The notes beneath the pieces were generated by a model. That model was not told the DNA's origin and did not search any database. It was given only the letters and a program-made list of their open reading frames with translations. A DNA stretch of 47,502 nt. Source: CAUPWF01 sp964369755 (GTDB lineage Bacteria; Bacillota; Clostridia; Lachnospirales; Lachnospiraceae). Each line of letters begins with the position of its first letter. Within the stretch, counting starts at the first letter, position 1. The translations under genes were made by a program, and so were the position numbers. Below, in pieces: positions 42,646-47,502 of the stretch. The stretch lies in contig CAYJFY010000015.1 in NCBI GenBank assembly GCA_964369755.1, forward strand, positions 1 through 47,502, given 5' to 3'.

Positions 42646-44402
42646 TATGCTAGTTCCTCCTTTGATAGTTGAGAGAGTGCGATTTGTTGGTAGACTTCAC
42701 AAGTGTCTAGTAATTCTTGATGCTTGCCCATTCCAACAATCTCGCCACTTTCTATTACAATAATTTTGTCAGCATCACGGATGGTGCCGATTCTCTGTCC
42801 GACAATCAATCTTGTCGTGTTTTTACATTCTTCATCTAGTGCATGACGTAGCTTACGATCTGTTCGATAGTCGAGAGCACTGAAAGAATCATCAAAGATA
42901 AAGATTTCAGGATCTCTATAAATCGCACGCGCAATCGAGAGACGCTGTTTTTGTCCACCAGATAGGTTTCTTCCGCCTTGCGCAACATAGGCATCGTGCT
43001 TATCTTCGAGTCTACTTACAAATTCATCAGCTTGCGCTGTTTCTATAGAAGAAGAAAGACGTTCACCTTCATTTAATTTCTTACCATTTTCTCCGTAAAC
43101 AATATTGGATTTTACCGTTCCAGTGAATAAAGTGGCTTTTTGGGAAACATAGCCGATCATATTGTTTAAGGCTTTTTTGTCATATTCTTTTACATTGATT
43201 CCATTTACAAGAACCTCTCCCTCGGTTACATCATAGAATCTTGGAATCAAGTTAATTACAGTACTCTTGCCACAGCCAGTAGAACCGATGAGGGCAACCA
43301 CTTCTCCAGGACTTGCCTTGAAATTAATATTTTTCAGCACATAATCTTCTGCATCTGGGTACTTGAAACTAACATTTCTGAATTCGACTTCTCCCAACTT
43401 GCTATCCATACCCTCTGTCTTTTGCCCAGAAATAATGGTAGCAGAAGTTTCTAGCACTTCGTTGATTCTTCGTGCAGAAACACTAGCTCTTGGCAGTAGC
43501 ATAAAGACAAAGACAAGCATCATGAAGGAGAAGATTACTTGCATCGCATAAGAGGAAAATACAACCATATCAGAGAAAAGAACCATCTTATCCGGACCTA
43601 CAGCATCATTGATCAACACTGCGCCCACTAGATAAATAGCCAACACCACACCATTACTAATCATCATAATGCTAGGCATTAAGAAGGACATGGTTCGAGA
43701 GGTAAATAAATGTGTAGAGGTAAGTTCGTCATTTGCTTTTTCGAATTTTTCACTCTGGTATTCTTCGGCATTATAGGCTCTAACAACATTCAAGCCATCA
43801 AGACCCTCGCGCGCCACCTTATTAATATTGTCCGTCAAAGACTGAATTTTTCTAAATCTTGGAACGGCAAGAGCAAGACAGATGCCGACAATGGTGAGTA
43901 GTACCATAACAGCAATTGCAGTTACAATCGTCCAAGACATGTTTTTATTTGCAATTTTGATAATTGCCCATACCGCAGTAATCGGTGCCTTGATCAACAT
44001 CTGAAGTCCCATTACAATCAGTAATTGTACTTGAGTAATATCATTGGTGGTTCTTGTAATCAAACTAGAAGTAGAGAATCCGTTGATTTCCTTCATAGAG
44101 AAGGAAAGAACTTTATTAAAAATCTTCTCCCTTACAGAGTATGAGAAGTTTGATGCAATCTTTGATGCGATGACAGCGACAATGATAGAAATCGCCAAGC
44201 TTCCCAGAGCACAACCCAACATCTTGCCCCCTGCAATCAGAATCTCATTCATGGAGCTACCGTCCGTTTGCACTAGAAGAGTAATCTCCGACATAAAATC
44301 TGGCAAGGTCAGATCAAGCCAAGTCTGAAAGCAAATAAATACAATGGCTGCGAGAGCCAGAATAACTTCTTTGCGTGTTAAATTCTTTAAAATCTTAAAC
44401 AT
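42645..44402 (-). CDS. Heterodimeric ABC exporter, degenerate-site subunit
   Basis: A 585-residue half-transporter with six membrane helices (about 15-310), Walker A GSTGCGKST, signature LSGGQKQRLSIARAI, Walker B IFIFDDSFSALD (Asp replaces the catalytic Glu) and an H-loop reading VGQRIGTI (Gln replaces His). Both changes fall in one nucleotide site, as expected for the non-hydrolysing site of a heterodimer. It overlaps marR by 16 bases and the partner gene by one base. Confidence 0.92.
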   Translation of the reverse strand: MFKILKNLTRKEVILALAAIVFICFQTWLDLTLPDFMSEITLLVQTDGSSMNEILIAGGKMLGCALGSLAISIIVAVIASKIASNFSYSVREKIFNKVLSFSMKEINGFSTSSLITRTTNDITQVQLLIVMGLQMLIKAPITAVWAIIKIANKNMSWTIVTAIAVMVLLTIVGICLALAVPRFRKIQSLTDNINKVAREGLDGLNVVRAYNAEEYQSEKFEKANDELTSTHLFTSRTMSFLMPSIMMISNGVVLAIYLVGAVLINDAVGPDKMVLFSDMVVFSSYAMQVIFSFMMLVFVFMLLPRASVSARRINEVLETSATIISGQKTEGMDSKLGEVEFRNVSFKYPDAEDYVLKNINFKASPGEVVALIGSTGCGKSTVINLIPRFYDVTEGEVLVNGINVKEYDKKALNNMIGYVSQKATLFTGTVKSNIVYGENGKKLNEGERLSSSIETAQADEFVSRLEDKHDAYVAQGGRNLSGGQKQRLSIARAIYRDPEIFIFDDSFSALDYRTDRKLRHALDEECKNTTRLIVGQRIGTIRDADKIIVIESGEIVGMGKHQELLDTCEVYQQIALSQLSKEELA

Positions 44403-44848
44403 GTTTGTTCCTCCGTGATTTCTTTGATGGATTCCTCCATAATTTTCTTAATGCGATTCATATCCCGAAACATTTCATAGAGATGTTCAATGCCAAATTC
44501 AACCACAATGCGCTCTGTTGCATTGATTATCTGACTTTGAAAATACTCAGCAGTTTTTTGTCCCGTTTCTGTTAAGGTAATAATCGTCGAGCGGGCATCT
44601 GTGGTAGAAGTGGATTTTGTGATTAAATTCTTCTTCTCCATATTCTTTAATATTACTGCCATTCTTGCACTACTTATATGCATGGAATTGCTAATATCCT
44701 TTGATCGAACTTCACCAGGACTGAAGTGTAGAAATTTTAAGACTGCTAAAATTCCAGAATCACCTCGCTTCATTTCGTCAAAAGCATGTTGAGGTCTATT
44801 TTCATGAAAAAGCTTGAGTACCAAATCAATATCTTCTTTTGTTGCCAT
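44387..44848 (-). CDS. MarR-family transcriptional regulator
   Basis: A 153-residue winged-helix regulator (DISNSMHISSARMAVILKNMEKKNLITKSTSTTDARSTIITLTETG, here quoted in part, spans about 49-95) with helical dimerisation ends. It is first in the operon with the ABC exporter genes. Two CTAAC-N3-GTTAG palindromes sit exactly on the operon promoter, so it most likely represses its own operon until an inducer binds. The effector is unknown. Confidence 0.92.
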   Translation of the reverse strand: MATKEDIDLVLKLFHENRPQHAFDEMKRGDSGILAVLKFLHFSPGEVRSKDISNSMHISSARMAVILKNMEKKNLITKSTSTTDARSTIITLTETGQKTAEYFQSQIINATERIVVEFGIEHLYEMFRDMNRIKKIMEESIKEITEEQTCLRF

Positions 44849-44870
44849 AGTATGTCTCCTTTCTGTTTAG

Positions 44871-44883
44871 CTAACACTGTTAG
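44871..44883. promoter_or_regulatory. MarR operator 1
   Basis: CTAAC-ACT-GTTAG is a perfect inverted repeat just downstream of the -10 element, on the expected start site. It is repeated as operator 2, 26 bp away centre to centre. Confidence 0.75.
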
Positions 44884-44884
44884 T

Positions 44885-44913
44885 ATTTTATATTAGCTAA
44901 CAGGGTTAGTCAA
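44885..44913 (-). promoter_or_regulatory. Promoter of the marR-exporter operon
   Basis: On the minus strand TTGACT (44908-44913), a 17-base spacer and TAAAAT (44885-44890). The operators at 44871-44883 and 44897-44909 flank the -10, so bound repressor would block RNA polymerase. Confidence 0.82.
44897..44909. promoter_or_regulatory. MarR operator 2
   Basis: CTAAC-AGG-GTTAG lies in the spacer between the -35 and -10 hexamers and slightly overlaps the -35. It shares the longer frame TTAGCTAACA with operator 1. Confidence 0.75.
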
Positions 44914-44946
44914 GTGTATTTTTTGTGTCTTGTGGGATAAATCTAA

Positions 44947-44975
44947 TTGATTGTTCTACTTCAGTGGGGTATAAT
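44947..44975 (+). promoter_or_regulatory. Promoter of the AAA-ATPase/DUF1703 gene
   Basis: TTGATT (44947-44952), a 17-base spacer and TATAAT (44970-44975) lie about 35 bases before the start codon, divergent from the marR promoter. Confidence 0.7.
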
Positions 44976-45009
44976 GTGAAAAAGACATCACAACATTGGG
45001 AGGTATCGC

Positions 45010-46713
45010 ATGAAGTATAAACCATTGCCAATAGGAATTGATAATTTCGAAGAATTGGTTACAAAAGAATACTATTACGTAGATAAAACCCATTTGATTC
45101 AAAAACTATTGGATTATAGAAGTAAGGTAACACTGTTCACGCGGCCACGCCGTTTTGGTAAAAGCTTGAATCTCAGTATGCTTCAAGCCTATTTTGAAAA
45201 CAATGGAGATAGACGGCATCTATTTGAAGGGCTACATATATTAGAAGCGGGCGAGAATTACACGAAGCACTTAGGGAAGTATCCGGTCATTATGTTGAAC
45301 TTTAAAGAGGGAAAGCAATCTGATTTTCAGACATCCTACGAGAAGCTTAGAAGGAGTATCTGTTCTGAATTTAATAGACACAGGAAGCACATAGAATTGA
45401 GTCGGCTAGATGAGACGGATAGAAGAGAATATTTGCAGATTCAAAATGGTGAAAATGGGTTTGAGTTACTGACAAATTCCATTGCGCTTCTGAGTAAGTG
45501 TTTGGAAAAATCATATGGCGAAAAGGTCATCATCTTAATTGACGAATACGATGTACCACTTGAGAATGCATATTTTCATGGGTTCTATGAAGAAATGGTA
45601 AGTTTTATTCGGTCACTTTTAAGTGTGGCACTTAAGACGAACAATTCCCTGGAGTTTGCTATTATGACGGGATGTCTACGTATTAGCAAAGAAAGTATCT
45701 TCACAGGATTGAACAACCTAGAAATTGTATCTATTCAGGATAAGAACTATGGAGAATTTTTTGGATTTACGAATCAGGAAGTTGCCCAGATGTTAGAGTA
45801 TTATGAGAAAACTCAACTAATGGAAGGGATTAAAGCATGGTATGATGGTTATGTGTTTGGGGAGGCAGATGTCTATAATCCTTGGAGTGTTCTCAATCAC
45901 ATGAAGCAGTTATTAGCAGATGAAACTTCATTTCCGTTACCATATTGGTCTAATACAAGCTCCAATATGATTATCCGTGAGTTGATTAATCGGGCAGATG
46001 GAGAAGCGAAGGTGGAGTTAGAGACTCTTCTTGCGGGGGGAGCGATAGAAAAACCAATTTACGAGGATATTACTTATCAAGAAGTATATAAGAATAGTGA
46101 TAGCCTCTGGAACTTCCTGTTTTTTACTGGGTATCTCAAGAAAAAAAGTGAGAGACAAGAGGGGCGTACTATATTTGTAACGTTATGTATTCCAAATGAA
46201 GAAGTCTTGTGCATTTATGAAAACCATATTACTGAATGGTGGAATGACCGCATTAAGGAGAAAGATTTTACTACCTTATATAGAGCAACATTAGAAGGCG
46301 ATATTGATATTATGAATCAAGAAATCGAAGCACTACTCCTTACAAGTATTAGCTACCATGATGCAATAGAGGCCTTTTATCACGGATTCATTGCAGGGAT
46401 TTTTATGAGGCTGGACGGATACCGGGTGCTCTCCAATCGAGAGGCAGGATACGGCAGATCCGATGTAATCATTAAACCAGTTGATTATCAGAAGCCAGCA
46501 ATTGTTATGGAATTTAAGGTCGCAAATAAATACAGGGAACTATCGCTAGCTGCGAAAGAAGCAATCATGCAGAGTCAAGTCAAACAGTATGAAGCTGAGC
46601 TCTATGAAGAGGGATATGATAATATTGTAGTGTATGGTATGGGATTCTATAGGAAGAATTGCAAAATCTATGATAAACAGTCGGTTAATAAGGTTATAAA
46701 TTTAATTAAGTAA
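45010..46713 (+). CDS. AAA-ATPase-like protein with DUF1703 nuclease-like domain
   Basis: A 567-residue protein starting MKYKPLPIGIDNFEELVTKEY, the hallmark of the AAA-ATPase_like (PF09820) family, with a P-loop TRPRRFGKSLNLSML (about 41-55) and Walker B VIILIDEYDVPLE (about 176). The C-terminal part (about 455-560) is a PD-(D/E)xK-like DUF1703 domain with GRSDVIIKP and AIVMEFKV, the likely D...ExK active site. The family is greatly expanded in clostridia and Bacteroidetes; no function is established. It is unrelated in sequence to the DUF234 protein at 37671 but has the same ATPase plus nuclease-like plan. It may be co-transcribed with the mtnA-like gene 22 bases downstream. Confidence 0.88.
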   Translation: MKYKPLPIGIDNFEELVTKEYYYVDKTHLIQKLLDYRSKVTLFTRPRRFGKSLNLSMLQAYFENNGDRRHLFEGLHILEAGENYTKHLGKYPVIMLNFKEGKQSDFQTSYEKLRRSICSEFNRHRKHIELSRLDETDRREYLQIQNGENGFELLTNSIALLSKCLEKSYGEKVIILIDEYDVPLENAYFHGFYEEMVSFIRSLLSVALKTNNSLEFAIMTGCLRISKESIFTGLNNLEIVSIQDKNYGEFFGFTNQEVAQMLEYYEKTQLMEGIKAWYDGYVFGEADVYNPWSVLNHMKQLLADETSFPLPYWSNTSSNMIIRELINRADGEAKVELETLLAGGAIEKPIYEDITYQEVYKNSDSLWNFLFFTGYLKKKSERQEGRTIFVTLCIPNEEVLCIYENHITEWWNDRIKEKDFTTLYRATLEGDIDIMNQEIEALLLTSISYHDAIEAFYHGFIAGIFMRLDGYRVLSNREAGYGRSDVIIKPVDYQKPAIVMEFKVANKYRELSLAAKEAIMQSQVKQYEAELYEEGYDNIVVYGMGFYRKNCKIYDKQSVNKVINLIK

Positions 46714-46735
46714 AACAGACCATTAGGAGGAAGCC

Positions 46736-47502
46736 ATGGCAGATAAAAAGAACATTATGGAATATGAAACAGTTGCACTCGCAGATGAGAAAAATGCGGT
46801 CGTGTTAATCGATCAAACGAAACTACCATATGAGACAAAGATTTTAGAATTAACAGAACAAGAGGATATCTGGCAAGCTATTTATCTACTTCAGGTAAGA
46901 GGAGCACCGGCAATCGGAGTAACTGCGGCATTTGGAGTATACCTTGCTGCAAAGGCGATTGACACGGAAGATGTGGAAGAATTTTATCAACAATTTGTTA
47001 AGGCAAAGAACTATCTTGCCACATCGAGACCGACGGCGGTGAATCTATTCTGGGCATTAAATAGAATGGAAGATGTGATTACGAAAAACAAGGACAAGTC
47101 TGTGCCCCAGCTGAAGCAGATGTTACACGACGAATCGGTGGCGATTCACGACGAAGATATCTGGGTATGTAAGGAGATTGGGGAACATGCTCTTACAGTA
47201 GTGAAAAAGGGAGATGGGCTTCTGACACACTGCAATGCAGGAAAACTAGCGACTGTGAAATATGGTACAGCAACAGCACCGATGTATCTAGGACACGAGA
47301 GAGGTTATGATTTTAAGATATTCGTGGATGAAACGAGACCATTACTTCAAGGCGCAAGACTGACAGCATTTGAGTTGCATGAATCGGGAATGGATGTGAC
47401 ATTAATCTGTGACAATATGTCGGCGACTGTTATGAAAAATGGGTGGGTAGACGCAGTATTTGTGGGATGTGATAGAGTAGCGGCAAATGGAGACACTTCA
47501 AA
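46736..47502 (+). CDS. mtnA: MtnA/eIF2B-alpha family sugar-phosphate isomerase, 3' end outside window
   Basis: Isomerase of the S-methyl-5-thioribose-1-phosphate family, which converts an aldose-1-phosphate to a ketose-1-phosphate in methionine salvage or the related 5-deoxyribose pathway. About 255 codons are visible, with the substrate-binding RGAPAIGVTAA, the catalytic cysteine in THCNAGKLATVKYGTATAP, ETRPLLQGARLTAFEL, and the catalytic aspartate in VGCDRVAANGDTS. The ATG follows TTAGGAGG. The gene runs off the right edge. MtnA is most likely, but the neighbouring genes needed to separate it from DrdI-type enzymes are not in the window. Confidence 0.85.
   Translation, partial: MADKKNIMEYETVALADEKNAVVLIDQTKLPYETKILELTEQEDIWQAIYLLQVRGAPAIGVTAAFGVYLAAKAIDTEDVEEFYQQFVKAKNYLATSRPTAVNLFWALNRMEDVITKNKDKSVPQLKQMLHDESVAIHDEDIWVCKEIGEHALTVVKKGDGLLTHCNAGKLATVKYGTATAPMYLGHERGYDFKIFVDETRPLLQGARLTAFELHESGMDVTLICDNMSATVMKNGWVDAVFVGCDRVAANGDTS

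Overview
The window is the replication-origin neighbourhood of an AT-rich Firmicute, most likely a Lachnospiraceae-like clostridium. This rests on gene order (serS-DUF4446-parB-parA-rsmG-mnmG-mnmE-jag-yidC-yidD-rnpA-rpmH | dnaA-dnaN-yaaA-recF-gyrB-gyrA), low GC, clostridial protein variants and sigma-A type promoters. No species is assigned because no search was possible.

Region 1-10.6 kb (all minus strand, transcribed away from the origin) holds a 3'-truncated serS, a DUF4446 protein, parB, parA, rsmG, mnmG, mnmE, jag, yidC, yidD, rnpA and rpmH. Three parS sites lie between parA and rsmG; one is the centre of a perfect 50-bp palindrome directly behind rsmG. oriC lies in the dnaA-dnaN gap (about 12.23-12.48 kb): seven DnaA boxes, a short C-run, DnaA-trio-like CTA/ATA triplets, and an AT-rich unwinding stretch. 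From 10.8 to 20.2 kb (plus strand) the core operon dnaA-dnaN-yaaA-recF-gyrB-gyrA-plsC ends in a strong terminator.

Region 20.3-32.8 kb holds an MsmX/UgpC-type shared sugar-ABC ATPase, a 612-base gap with a second cluster of DnaA boxes, a small CxxC redox-disulfide protein (DUF1858), a convergent mecA, and a sugar-sensing locus. That locus has a YesN-type regulator, a LytS/YesM-type kinase and a membrane-anchored sugar-binding protein, followed by a CUT2 ABC transporter with two permeases (permease-ATPase-permease-lipoprotein).

Region 32.8-47.5 kb is accessory. A minus-strand cluster (SCP2 protein, membrane alpha/beta hydrolase, condensation-domain-like acyltransferase, free-standing acyl carrier protein, AMP-forming acyl ligase) looks like a compact acyl-transfer pathway of unknown product and is the best candidate for an undescribed system. 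It is followed by an AAA-ATPase/DUF234 gene, a FapA-like DUF342 gene, a MarR-controlled heterodimeric ABC exporter with two visible operators, an AAA-ATPase/DUF1703 nuclease-like gene and the 5' part of an mtnA-family gene.

A family of GGGGAC...GTCCCC hairpins sits at gene 3' ends (7.69, 20.2, 22.3-22.4, 32.74 and 40.75 kb), three times between convergent genes, where it can serve as a bidirectional terminator. No rRNA, tRNA, CRISPR array, insertion sequence or prophage gene was seen.
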